Shown here in pieces: positions 33,060 through 41,242 of a stretch of 64,000 nucleotides of DNA (within the stretch, counting starts at the first letter, position 1; every line of letters begins with the position of its first letter). The notes under the pieces were generated by a model. The model was not told where the DNA came from and made no database searches. It saw only the letters and a list, made by a program, of their open reading frames with translations. This DNA comes from Streptomyces sp. WM6378. Its GTDB lineage: Bacteria > Actinomycetota > Actinomycetes > Streptomycetales > Streptomycetaceae. The translations under genes were made by a program, and so were the position numbers. The stretch spans positions 43,704 through 107,703 of the forward strand of contig NZ_LGDD01000144.1 of NCBI RefSeq assembly GCF_001279695.1, read 5' to 3'.

Positions 33060-36000
33060 GCCCGTGGTGAGCCTTCCTGCTGCTCCCGGTCTCCGCGCAG
33101 CCGCAGCGTGACGATCTGGAACGGCCGCAGCTCCAGGGCGATCCCCTCCGCCGAGAGCGGGGCCTCGCCCAGTGGCCGTTCCAGCAGATCGGTGAACTCG
33201 GCCCGCCCGCAAGGGAATCCGGGCCGCAGCACCGCCCGTACCCGGCTGCCCGCCGACTCGTAGAGCCGCACCACCACGTCCCCGCCCCGGTCCTCCGCGA
33301 GCTTCACCGCCTCGACGGTCACGGCCGGGTCGTCCACCGTGACCAGTGGCGCGACCTCGGCGGCGGGCGCGACGCGCAGCGGCAGGTTCAGCGCGAGCCC
33401 CTCCGCGACGGCGTCCGTCACCTCGGCCCCCGGAAGCAGTGCGTAGCTGAAGCGGTGGACATCGACGTCGGTCGCCGGATCCGGGCTGTGCGGCGCCCGC
33501 AGCAACGTGAGGCGTACGGTCGTGCCGAGCCCCGCGTCATGCGGCACCCGGGTCACATCGTGCCCGTACGTCGAGTCGTTGAGCACGGCCACCCCGTACG
33601 AGGGCTCGGCGACCCGCAGCCAGCGGTGCGCGCAGATCTCGAACCGGGCCGCGTCCCAGCCCGTGTTGACGTGCGTCGCGCGGTGCACATGCCCGAACTG
33701 GATCTCGGCGGTGGACCGTTCGGCGTGCACGTCGAGCGGAAAAGCCGCCTTGAGCACCTTCTCCGATTCGCGCCAGTCGACCTCGGTGACGACGTCGACG
33801 CGCGGGGTGGCGCAGGAGAGCCGGATCTCCTGCGTGATCCGCGAACTCCGAAAGCTCCGCACCACCCGCACGGCCGCCCGCAGCGGCCCCTCCTCGACGA
33901 GCTCGACCGAGTCGGCGTCGGTGAGGTCGGTGTGCCGCCGCCGATAGTGCCGGTCGATGTCCCAGGCGTCCCACTGATTGGGGTGATCGGGATGCAGCTG
34001 GAGGAGGTTGCCGCGACTGCCCGGGGCGAGCACCTCCCGGTCGGCCACGAGATCGCGGACCGAGGTCAGCAGCCCCTCGTGGTCCACCACGATCCGCACA
34101 ACCGCGTTGTCCAGTACGAGAGTTGACCCGCCCCGCGCGACGGTCACCGGCGGCGCCGAAGCGGCCGCCCGGGGGAGTGCCGTCGCGGCGAGCGGCGGGA
34201 CGTGGACGGCGAGCAGCGCCCGGCCGCCCGGCAGCGGCTGGCCGCCCGGCGCGTCCTCGGCCGCCGCATCGACCACCGCGTTCCGCGCGTACGGCGACGC
34301 GTTGAGCACAGTGGGCTGTCGAGCCCCGCCCAGCGCCGAGACCGCGCCCGCGACGATTCCCTCCAGCTCCGCGCGTACCCTTTCGTACGTCTCGCGCGCC
34401 TCCCGGTGGACCCAGGCGATGGACGAGCCGGGCAGGATGTCGTGGAACTGGTGCAGTAGCACCGTCTTCCACAATCGGTCGAGATCGTCGTACGGGACGC
34501 TGTAGTCGGGGGAGCGCAGCGCGGCGGCCGTCGTCCACAACTCCGCCTCGCGCAGCAGGTGTTCACTGCGCCGGTTGCCCTGCTTGGTCTTGGCCTGGGT
34601 CGTGTAGGTCGCCCGGTGCAGCTCCAGATACAGCTCGCCCGACCACACCGGGGCTCGCTCCCCGTACTCGGCGTGCGCGGCCGCGAAGAACGCCGAGGGC
34701 GGCTCGACGGTGACCCGGGGCGAGCCCTCCAGATCGCGCAGTCGGCGCGCCTTCTCCAGCATCTCCCTGGTGGGACCGCCCCCGCCGTCGCCCCAGCCGA
34801 ACGGGACGAGGGAGCGCGTGGCGAGTCCCTTCTCGCTGAAGTTCCGTTCGGCGTGGGCGAGTTCGGCACCGTGGAACTGGGAGTTGTAGGTGTCCACCGG
34901 CGGGAAGTGCGTGAAGACCCGGGTGCCGTCGATGCCCTCCCACCAGAACGTGTGGTGCGGCATCCGGTTGGTCTGGTTCCACGACAGCTTCTGGGTGAGG
35001 AACCACTTCACCCCGGCCAGCTTCGCGAGCTGTGGAAAGGCGGCGGTGTATCCGAAGGAGTCGGGCAGCCAGATCTCCTCGGTCTCCACGCCGAGCTCCT
35101 CAAGGAAGAAGCGCTTGCCGTGCACGATCTGCCGCGCCAGCGCCTCACCGCCCGGCATGTTGGCGTCCGACTCCACCCACATCGACCCGACGGGAGCCCA
35201 ATTCCCGTTCTCCACAGCCTTTTTGATGCTCCGCCAGATGTGGGGCTGGTGGTCGCGGACCCAGGCGTACTGCTGGGCCTGTGAGCAGGCGAAGACCAGC
35301 TCGGGGTAGTCGGCGGCCAGCGCCGTCACATTGGCGAAGGTGCGCGCCGCCTTGCGGACCGTCTCGCGCAGCGGCCACAGCCACGCCGAGTCGATGTGCG
35401 CGTGGCCGGCCGCCGAGACGCGATGGGCACTGGGACCGGCCGGACGGGACAGCGCGTCGGTCAGCTCGGCGCGGGCCGCCGTCGCCGTGCCCGCCACGTC
35501 GTGCAGGTCGAGCGCGTCCAGCATGCGCTCAAGGGCGCGCAGGATCCCGTGCCGGCGGGCCCGGTCGGCGGGCAGCTCCTGCATCAGCTCCGACAACACC
35601 TCCACATCCAGCACCAGGTGCCACACCTCGTCGTCGAGTACGGCGAGGTCGGCAGCCGCGAATCGGTAAATGGGCCCATGCCCGGCGGTCAGTACGTCTC
35701 CCAGCGGGGTCGGTTCGAAGTCGTGCAGCACCGCCGGATTCGCGGCCGCCTCCAGGAGCAGGGCGACCTCCTCCCCGCCCGCCGCAGGCGCTGCCACCGG
35801 GATATGCCGGTTGCGCGGATGGATGCCCTTGAGCGGGACGCCCGAGGTGTCGTACACCAGACCCTCCGCCTGGAAGCCCGGACCCGCTCCGGTGAAACCG
35901 GGGTCGATGACCGCCTCGACCCTTCGTCCCGCCCACGCCTCGGGCACCCGTCCTTCGATCCGGAACCAGCTCGTCGACCATGGCCGGCCCCACTCGGTAC

Positions 36001-36175
36001 CGGCCTCGAACGGCTCGTATGCCGCCGTCAACGCCCGAGCGACGGGCACCGGCTCGTCCGGCACGTGCCAGACGGCCAGGGCCATCGGCACCCGGGCGGC
36101 GTACTGCGCGGGGCGCACGAACTGGCGCATGGCCCGCTCTAGGCGTCCCTCCACCAGTGCTCGGTCATCATGCAT
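33056..36175 (-). CDS. GH38 alpha-mannosidase
   Basis: The 1039-residue enzyme has the GH38 motif HAHIDSAWLWP at 258-268, with zinc-binding His258 and Asp262, and the nucleophile Asp372 in LPDSFGY. The central NQTNRMPHHTFWWEG loop and the long C-terminal beta domains follow. It cleaves alpha-mannosides. With no signal peptide it should act in the cytoplasm, probably on imported oligosaccharides. ATG 36175 is preceded by GGAGGAG. No sugar transporter lies next to it, so its substrate source is not shown here. Confidence 0.92.
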   Translation of the reverse strand: MHDDRALVEGRLERAMRQFVRPAQYAARVPMALAVWHVPDEPVPVARALTAAYEPFEAGTEWGRPWSTSWFRIEGRVPEAWAGRRVEAVIDPGFTGAGPGFQAEGLVYDTSGVPLKGIHPRNRHIPVAAPAAGGEEVALLLEAAANPAVLHDFEPTPLGDVLTAGHGPIYRFAAADLAVLDDEVWHLVLDVEVLSELMQELPADRARRHGILRALERMLDALDLHDVAGTATAARAELTDALSRPAGPSAHRVSAAGHAHIDSAWLWPLRETVRKAARTFANVTALAADYPELVFACSQAQQYAWVRDHQPHIWRSIKKAVENGNWAPVGSMWVESDANMPGGEALARQIVHGKRFFLEELGVETEEIWLPDSFGYTAAFPQLAKLAGVKWFLTQKLSWNQTNRMPHHTFWWEGIDGTRVFTHFPPVDTYNSQFHGAELAHAERNFSEKGLATRSLVPFGWGDGGGGPTREMLEKARRLRDLEGSPRVTVEPPSAFFAAAHAEYGERAPVWSGELYLELHRATYTTQAKTKQGNRRSEHLLREAELWTTAAALRSPDYSVPYDDLDRLWKTVLLHQFHDILPGSSIAWVHREARETYERVRAELEGIVAGAVSALGGARQPTVLNASPYARNAVVDAAAEDAPGGQPLPGGRALLAVHVPPLAATALPRAAASAPPVTVARGGSTLVLDNAVVRIVVDHEGLLTSVRDLVADREVLAPGSRGNLLQLHPDHPNQWDAWDIDRHYRRRHTDLTDADSVELVEEGPLRAAVRVVRSFRSSRITQEIRLSCATPRVDVVTEVDWRESEKVLKAAFPLDVHAERSTAEIQFGHVHRATHVNTGWDAARFEICAHRWLRVAEPSYGVAVLNDSTYGHDVTRVPHDAGLGTTVRLTLLRAPHSPDPATDVDVHRFSYALLPGAEVTDAVAEGLALNLPLRVAPAAEVAPLVTVDDPAVTVEAVKLAEDRGGDVVVRLYESAGSRVRAVLRPGFPCGRAEFTDLLERPLGEAPLSAEGIALELRPFQIVTLRLRGDREQQEGSPRA

Positions 36176-36256
36176 GGCTTCTCCTCCAGCGGCTCACTGA
36201 AGGGTTTCCCGTTCGGTTGTTGAGGAATCACCATGCGTGACCGCGTCCGGACGGGG

Positions 36257-36275
36257 CATGCATCCCGTGTGCATG
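36257..36275 (+). promoter_or_regulatory. Inverted repeat CATGCA-N7-TGCATG before the ATPase-like regulator gene
   Basis: The two 6-bp arms are perfect (36257-36262 and 36270-36275). The site sits about 40 bp before the start of the HATPase protein and 80 bp from the divergent mannosidase start, so it could be an operator for either. Confidence 0.35.
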
Positions 36276-36315
36276 TTCGAGGGGGAAAGGTCGTCACAAC
36301 GTGCAGGTGGGGGTT

Positions 36316-36786
36316 ATGACAAGGCATCAGGCAGGGATCGGCCCCGCGGGGAGCGGGCCCGTCCGGACACCTGATGCGCAGCAGGGGGACCAGCGTCTGC
36401 TGCGCAGGAGAGTGGGGCAGGCGGATCTGAGCGCCGTCGGGGAAATACGCCGGGCGCTGAGGGAACTTCTCGGCCCGTCAGGGCATTCGGGGGCGGCGGA
36501 CGTGGCCGAACTGCTCACCAGCGAGCTGGTGACCAACGCCCTCGTGCACACCGACCACGGCGCGGTGGTGACGGCGACGGTCGGCGAGAGCGGCCTTCGC
36601 GTGGAGGTACGGGATTTCGTGGCCGCGCTTCCCACGCCGTACGCACCGTCCGCCGACGACGGTACGCACGGCAGGGGCCTGCTGCTCGTCCAGGCGCTGG
36701 CGGACGCCTGGGGCGTGCACGAACACGGCATGGGGAAGGTGGTGTGGTTCGAGCTCGGCCGCAACGGGGCGGCGCCGCAGTACTAG
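36316..36786 (+). CDS. HATPase-type anti-sigma-like regulatory protein
   Basis: The 156-residue protein carries a GHKL ATP-binding fold of the RsbW/SpoIIAB-like HATPase_c_2 type. The N-box is LLTSELVTNALVHT, with later glycine-rich motifs DDGTHGRGLLLV. In Streptomyces such small proteins act as anti-sigma or regulatory partners, often as orphans. No sigma or anti-anti-sigma gene is adjacent. A GTG at 36301 is an alternative start. The N-terminal 40 residues are variable. Confidence 0.85.
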   Translation: MTRHQAGIGPAGSGPVRTPDAQQGDQRLLRRRVGQADLSAVGEIRRALRELLGPSGHSGAADVAELLTSELVTNALVHTDHGAVVTATVGESGLRVEVRDFVAALPTPYAPSADDGTHGRGLLLVQALADAWGVHEHGMGKVVWFELGRNGAAPQY

Positions 36787-36821
36787 GCGCTCCGCGGGAA
36801 GCACTGTCGCGTGCCCGGCGG

Positions 36822-37877
36822 CTAGCCGAACTGCTGCTCAAGGTCCTTGAGCTTGCGTTCCAGTGAGTCGAGTCGGGGCAGCGCCTGGGTGTCGTCCTCG
36901 GCGGTGAGGTCCAGGGTCCGGGCCGCGGACTCAGCGGCCGCGACGGCCTGGAGGGAGGGCCGGCCCCGCAGGGGCAGCTGTCCTGGCTCGGCTATGGCCG
37001 GCTCCGCGACGGCCTTGGGCTGCGCGGAGCCCTGGCCGGGGCCGATCCCCTGGACGCCGACCTGGCGGCCGCCCCTGCCGCGCCCCCAGGCCCGGTTCTG
37101 CCTGCTGAGCGCCTTGAAGTGCGCCCGGTCCAGCTTCTCCTGGTCGCGCCTGCGGAGCTTGTTCTCCTCCTTGGCGCGCTTGTCCTCGCGCACCTCCTCG
37201 ACCGCCTCGTCCAGGGTGCGCACGCCCTCCAGGAGCATCAGCGACCAGGCGCCGAAGGTCTCCCTGGGGGCCCGCAGCCACCGTACGATCCGGATCTGCG
37301 GCAGCGGCCGCGGCACCAGGCCCTGTTCGCGCAGGGCCGCCCGGCGGGTCTGCTTCAGGGCGCGGTCGAAGAGGACCGCCGCCGAGAGCGACATGCCGGC
37401 GAAGAACTGCGGGGCGCCCGCGTGGTCCATGCCGCGCGGCGCGTGCACCCAGTTGAACCAGGCCGCGGCGCCCGCGAAGGTCCACACCAGGAGGCGCGAG
37501 CCGAGCGCCGCGTCGCCGTGGCTGGCCTCGCGCACCGCGAGTACGGAGCAGAACATGGCCGCGCCGTCGAGGCCGAACGGGACCAGGTACTCCCAGCCGT
37601 CCGTCAGATTGAGGTTCTGCCGGCCGAAGCCGACCAAGCCGTGGAAGGAGAGCGCGGCGGCCACCGCCGCGCAGCAGAACAGGAGCACATAGGAAGCGGT
37701 GCCGTACACCGCCTCTTTCCTTCTGCGGCGCTCCTCACTGCGCTCCCAGGAGTCGTCGCCGGTGGCGTTGTCACCGGCGCGCTTGCCGCGCGCGAGCACT
37801 ACCAGAGCCACGACGACCCCCACGATCATCACGCCGCCCGGAAGCAGCCAGTCCAGCGATATGTCGGTCAGTCGCAT
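36822..37877 (-). CDS. DUF2637 membrane protein
   Basis: The 351-residue protein has four to five N-terminal membrane helices (about 8-190), starting RLTDISLDWLLPGGVMIVGV. A long charged region (190-351) follows, with coiled-coil-like stretches at DEAVEEVREDKRAKEENKLR and at the very C-terminus (LERKLKDLEQQF). DUF2637 proteins are actinobacterial and often linked to plasmid or integrative-element transfer (Spd-like), but chromosomal copies are common. No transfer genes are nearby. ATG 37877 is chosen over a longer upstream frame with no family signal. The 238-bp upstream gap includes the palindrome TTCGATCGAA (38000-38009). Confidence 0.85.
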   Translation of the reverse strand: MRLTDISLDWLLPGGVMIVGVVVALVVLARGKRAGDNATGDDSWERSEERRRRKEAVYGTASYVLLFCCAAVAAALSFHGLVGFGRQNLNLTDGWEYLVPFGLDGAAMFCSVLAVREASHGDAALGSRLLVWTFAGAAAWFNWVHAPRGMDHAGAPQFFAGMSLSAAVLFDRALKQTRRAALREQGLVPRPLPQIRIVRWLRAPRETFGAWSLMLLEGVRTLDEAVEEVREDKRAKEENKLRRRDQEKLDRAHFKALSRQNRAWGRGRGGRQVGVQGIGPGQGSAQPKAVAEPAIAEPGQLPLRGRPSLQAVAAAESAARTLDLTAEDDTQALPRLDSLERKLKDLEQQFG

Positions 37878-38115
37878 GCGGTGTCCCTTGCATCGCGTAG
37901 GGCGTATCGGCCGCCATACTGCTCCTGCCGTACGGGGCGGCAGGGGGTTTCGGGGCAAGAGGGCGACAACTGAGGCCGAGGGAAGTCGGATAGGGGGGAT
38001 TCGATCGAACTGCCGTGCCCGGCGCGCGAGTTGAGTTCGACTGGCGCTCACCCGGACGGGTGGCATGGGCGCGGAGCCGGTGTCCGAACCCCACCCGCGG
38101 ATCGGTCGCGGGCTC

Positions 38116-38964
38116 TCAGGAAGCGGCGCTGAGCCTCTGCACGCGGTCGGCGTCGCGGGTGCGCGGACAGGTCACGCAGGTGTCCTCGGGGCGCACGGTG
38201 TAGAAGAAGCAGCAGCTCGCCCGGTCGCGGGTCGGCAGCCGCCGGCCGTCGGGCGCCGTCAGTTCGCGGAAGCCGGGCGTGCCCACGTACGGCTTCGCGG
38301 TGCCGGGGAGCAGCGCGTCGAGCTCGGCCATCGCGCGCGGCTCCTCGCCGAGCAGGGCGCCGATGTACCAGAGCCCCTCGACGATCTCGTCCGTCGCCAT
38401 GCCCCACAGCGCCCGCTTGCCGCGCCGCATGCGGGGGCCGAACCCGTCCAGCACCGGCCCGATGTGCTCGGCCACCGCGGCCCGCACCTCGCCGCGCAGC
38501 GCCTCTTCGTCCGGTACGACACGGGCGCCGGGGAGTTGAGCCGCCGGGTCGCCCGGCAGACAGGCGAACTCACTTACCCGTACGGCGAGTTGACCGAGCG
38601 TGCGCTGGAACGTCACATCGGCGACCGGCACCCGCGGCACCCGGCGGTGCAGAAACCACGGCACCGTCACGAGGAGGCAGACGGGCCAGGCGTAGCGGTG
38701 GAAGCCGAACGAGGCGATGACGTCGGGGCGGGCCTGGTGTCCGTAGTCCCGTACGACCTGGGCGTTGTCCCAGGCCAGGAAGGCGTCCAGAGCGGTGCCG
38801 CCCGCCGCGAGCTCCGCCGCGCCGACCCAGCCCGCGCCGCCGGGCGCCTGCTCGGTGCCGACCAGCTCCTTGATTCCCAGTCCGGGAAAGACCTCGGCCA
38901 GGCGGGCGTAGGAGTCCGCGACGGGGCTCGGCGCGGGGCTGGGCAGCAAGGTGGAGACGGCCAT
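38116..38964 (-). CDS. FhuF-like (2Fe-2S) ferric-siderophore reductase
   Basis: The 282-residue protein ends with CCFFYTVRPEDTCVTCPR, the CC-x10-C-x2-C pattern that binds the unusual [2Fe-2S] cluster of FhuF-type reductases. These cytoplasmic enzymes release iron from imported ferric siderophores. ATG 38964 has weak GGTGG upstream; GTG 38982 is an alternative. A palindromic iron box (38993-39007) directly precedes it, which fits DmdR/IdeR-type repression when iron is plentiful. No siderophore transporter genes are next to it. Confidence 0.88.
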   Translation of the reverse strand: MAVSTLLPSPAPSPVADSYARLAEVFPGLGIKELVGTEQAPGGAGWVGAAELAAGGTALDAFLAWDNAQVVRDYGHQARPDVIASFGFHRYAWPVCLLVTVPWFLHRRVPRVPVADVTFQRTLGQLAVRVSEFACLPGDPAAQLPGARVVPDEEALRGEVRAAVAEHIGPVLDGFGPRMRRGKRALWGMATDEIVEGLWYIGALLGEEPRAMAELDALLPGTAKPYVGTPGFRELTAPDGRRLPTRDRASCCFFYTVRPEDTCVTCPRTRDADRVQRLSAAS

Positions 38965-38992
38965 GCGGGACCACCGAATCACGATCGTTGAC

Positions 38993-39007
38993 AGGTAAGG
39001 CTTACCT
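38993..39007 (-). promoter_or_regulatory. Iron box (DmdR/IdeR-type operator)
   Basis: AGGTAAG-G-CTTACCT is a perfect 7-1-7 palindrome that closely matches the actinobacterial iron-box core (AGGTTAGGCTAACCT type). It lies 29 bp before ATG 38964 and 11 bp before the alternative GTG. Confidence 0.75.
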
Positions 39008-39088
39008 TAGCGGATGAGGGCGAGGTTTGAACTCGCGCTTTGTCCGCCTATGGTCTGTGTGGGGCAGGCGGAGCCGTAGGAGGCCGGG

Positions 39089-39847
39089 GTGGAACAGGGC
39101 AGAGCGCGCGAGGCAGTGGTGCCCGCGTACGGGTCGCCCCGCGTCCCCGGCCAGGCCAGGGGCGGCGAGCAGCGCGGCGACGCCCGCGGCGAGCACACCC
39201 ACAGCGAGCCGCCGGCCCCCCGCACCGTCCACCGCCACTCGGTGCGCGGCCAGATCCTGGCCGCGCTGCGCACCGCCCTGGTCGACGGCGATCTCGTGCC
39301 GGGCGAGGTGTATTCGGCGCCGGCCCTCGGCGAGCGGTTCGGGGTCTCCGCGACCCCGGTGCGCGAGGCGATGCAGCAGCTCAGCATCGAGGGCGCCGTC
39401 GAGGTCGTACCGAACCGGGGCTTCCGGGTCACCGAGCGCAGCGCCCGCGAGCTCGCGGAGCTCGCCGAGGTGCGGGCCATGATCGAGGTCCCGGTGATGC
39501 TGCGGCTCGCCCGTACCGTCCCGGCGGCGCGCTGGGCCGAGCTGCGCCCGCTCGCCGAGGCCACCACCGAGGCCGCCGCGACCGGCGACCGCGCGGGCTA
39601 CGCCGAGTGCGACCGCGCCTTCCACCGGGCGCTTCTCACCCTGGCGGGCAACCAGCAGCTCGTCCAGGTCGCCGACGACCTGCACCGGCGCGCCCAGTGG
39701 CCGCTGACCGCGGCGCCGGTCGCGCGCCGTGGAGAGCTGGTCGCCGACGCGGCCGAACACCTGGCCCTCCTGGACGCCCTGTGCGCCCAGAACCTGCCGG
39801 TCGTCCAGTCGCTCGTACGGGAACACTTCACGGGCTCCGCACTCTGA
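39089..39847 (+). CDS. GntR/FadR-family transcriptional regulator
   Basis: The 252-residue protein has a winged HTH at about 48-115 (RGQILAALRTALVDGDLVPG, LGERFGVSATPVREAMQQLS) and an FCD ligand-binding all-helical domain at 125-245. The latter has the metal-type residues RAMIEV...ECDRAFHRALL and EHLALLDAL. The N-terminal 45 residues are an unrelated flexible tail. GTG 39089 is well supported by AGGAGG 7 nt upstream. It is divergent from the FhuF-like gene, so the iron box could affect it too. The ligand is unknown. Confidence 0.87.
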   Translation: MEQGRAREAVVPAYGSPRVPGQARGGEQRGDARGEHTHSEPPAPRTVHRHSVRGQILAALRTALVDGDLVPGEVYSAPALGERFGVSATPVREAMQQLSIEGAVEVVPNRGFRVTERSARELAELAEVRAMIEVPVMLRLARTVPAARWAELRPLAEATTEAAATGDRAGYAECDRAFHRALLTLAGNQQLVQVADDLHRRAQWPLTAAPVARRGELVADAAEHLALLDALCAQNLPVVQSLVREHFTGSAL

Positions 39848-39995
39848 GGCCCTGCCCCTGAACGACCGGGTCGGCGAACCCCGGCCCGTCACGGCCGCGT
39901 CCGTGCCGTGCAACAGCTCGCGCCGCTAGGAACCCGGACCGTCAACTGCCGCGTCCCTGCGGGTACTTGGACGAATCGCACGCCGGGGGGACACC

Positions 39996-40286
39996 ATGCC
40001 GGATCCGTGGATGCAACAGCAGCAGGTACAGCAGCAGCAATGGGCCGCGGACTCCGCCCGGCGCGCGTCCGACTACGGACGTGACGCGCACCGGGGCTTC
40101 GCCCAGGGCTCCGTGCGGCGCGGCTCCTCGGGCCGCCTCGCCGGCCTCGTCCAGCTCGTCCTGCTGATCGCGGCGGTCGTCTACCTCGCCGGCCACCCCG
40201 ACGTGCGGGCCGCCCTGTGGGGGTTCGCCCAGCAGGCCTGGAGTCACCTCAACTCGCTGATCGACGACGCGCGTTCAGGGAATTGA
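39996..40286 (+). CDS. Small single-pass membrane protein of unknown function
   Basis: The 96-residue product starts with a Gln-rich run (MQQQQVQQQQW). It continues with a charged segment and one membrane helix (LVQLVLLIAAVVYLAG, about 51-66). It ends with a Trp-containing amphipathic tail. I recognise no family. Its stop codon is part of the palindrome TGACG-ATA-CGTCA. The 148-bp gap before it shows no other feature. Confidence 0.7.
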   Translation: MPDPWMQQQQVQQQQWAADSARRASDYGRDAHRGFAQGSVRRGSSGRLAGLVQLVLLIAAVVYLAGHPDVRAALWGFAQQAWSHLNSLIDDARSGN

Positions 40287-40296
40287 CGATACGTCA
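40284..40296. promoter_or_regulatory. Palindrome TGACG-N3-CGTCA overlapping a stop codon
   Basis: The first three bases are the TGA of the small membrane protein gene. A related perfect palindrome at 40318-40330 contains the stop of the convergent TPR gene, and another lies at 54996-55008. Confidence 0.4.
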
Positions 40297-40317
40297 GAAA
40301 CGGCCACGCTACCGGGT

Positions 40318-40330
40318 TGACGGACCGTCA
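40318..40330. promoter_or_regulatory. Palindrome TGACGG-A-CCGTCA overlapping the TPR gene stop
   Basis: The last three bases are the TGA (minus strand) of the TPR gene. The one-base centre makes it unsuitable as an RNA hairpin; a protein-binding site is more likely. Confidence 0.4.
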
Positions 40331-41101
40331 CATCGCGGCGGGCCGGGGTGGCGCGGCCCCCAAGTGGGCGGCCAGCCAGGTGGGGACGCCGAGGAGGCGC
40401 ACGAGGCGGGCCGCCTCCGTGCGCAGCCGGGTCGAGACCGGCTCCTCCTCGGTGTCGGCGAGCGCGGCGAGCGCCGGGGCCGTGCCGATGAGGTAGCCGA
40501 GCTCCTCGCGGATGCGCAGGGACTCGGTGAAGCCGTGCCGCGCCTCCGCCAACTCGCCGTCGCGCAGGGCGAGTCCGGCCAGATGGCGCCAGGTGAAGGA
40601 GAGCAGCAGGGGGTCGCCGTGGGCCGCGGCGCCCTCGTGGGCGCGGCGGTAGGCGGCGCGGGCTGCCTGTGGCGCGTCGGCCACGTTCTCGGCGAGCAGC
40701 CCGCGCCGGAAGTCGAGCAGCGCCCGGCCGCGGCCCGTGAGCGCGGTCAGGGCGGCGGCCCGGCCGAACGCCGAGCGCGCCTCGTCAGCCCGGTCCCGTA
40801 CCCCGAACAGCGTTGAGGCGTACGCGAGATAGCCGCGCTCGCAGGCGGCGGCGCCGCGCTCCTCGTCGCTGCGGGCCACGGCCTCGGCGCCGCGCAGCGC
40901 CTCGTCGGCCTCCGCCCAGCCGGACTCGGTGTAGACGCAGCGCTCGGTCAGCAGGGCGGTGCGCTGGAGCGCGCCGGCCGCCGCGCCCGCATGCGGTTCG
41001 AGCAGGGCGGCGGCGTCCGTCCAGCAGCCGCGCGAGCGCAGCCGCCATACCGCGGTCTGGAGCGGATCCCCGTCATCTGCAGTCGTTCCGGAACCAGACA
41101 T
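40328..41101 (-). CDS. Tetratricopeptide-like repeat protein
   Basis: The 257-residue protein is made of repeated helical pairs with the TPR pattern of small and large residues, e.g. RAAYRRAHEGAAAHGDPLLL and LALRDGELAEARHGFTESLR, ending LVRLLGVPTWLAAHLG. It probably mediates protein contacts. The chosen ATG 41101 removes a non-TPR extension that would begin at 41170. The gene lies between the small membrane protein gene and pucR, on the same strand as pucR with 141 bp between, so a separate promoter is likely. A specific role is not deducible. Confidence 0.75.
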   Translation of the reverse strand: MSGSGTTADDGDPLQTAVWRLRSRGCWTDAAALLEPHAGAAAGALQRTALLTERCVYTESGWAEADEALRGAEAVARSDEERGAAACERGYLAYASTLFGVRDRADEARSAFGRAAALTALTGRGRALLDFRRGLLAENVADAPQAARAAYRRAHEGAAAHGDPLLLSFTWRHLAGLALRDGELAEARHGFTESLRIREELGYLIGTAPALAALADTEEEPVSTRLRTEAARLVRLLGVPTWLAAHLGAAPPRPAAM

Positions 41102-41242
41102 GGCGGTATGCGCCACGTTGCCCTCCCCGAGCGCGCCATCGAGCTGCTGAGTAGATCCGCATCTCAACACGGAATGGCACGCCGGGCCAAGGGGGGTGCG
41201 TGAATGAGTTCACAATCGTCCGACACTGGCCGGGATCGACTG

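Noticed and set aside
40284..40330. TGACG palindromes as transcription terminators
   Set aside because: The 1- to 3-nt centres cannot form a stable hairpin loop without losing most of the stem.
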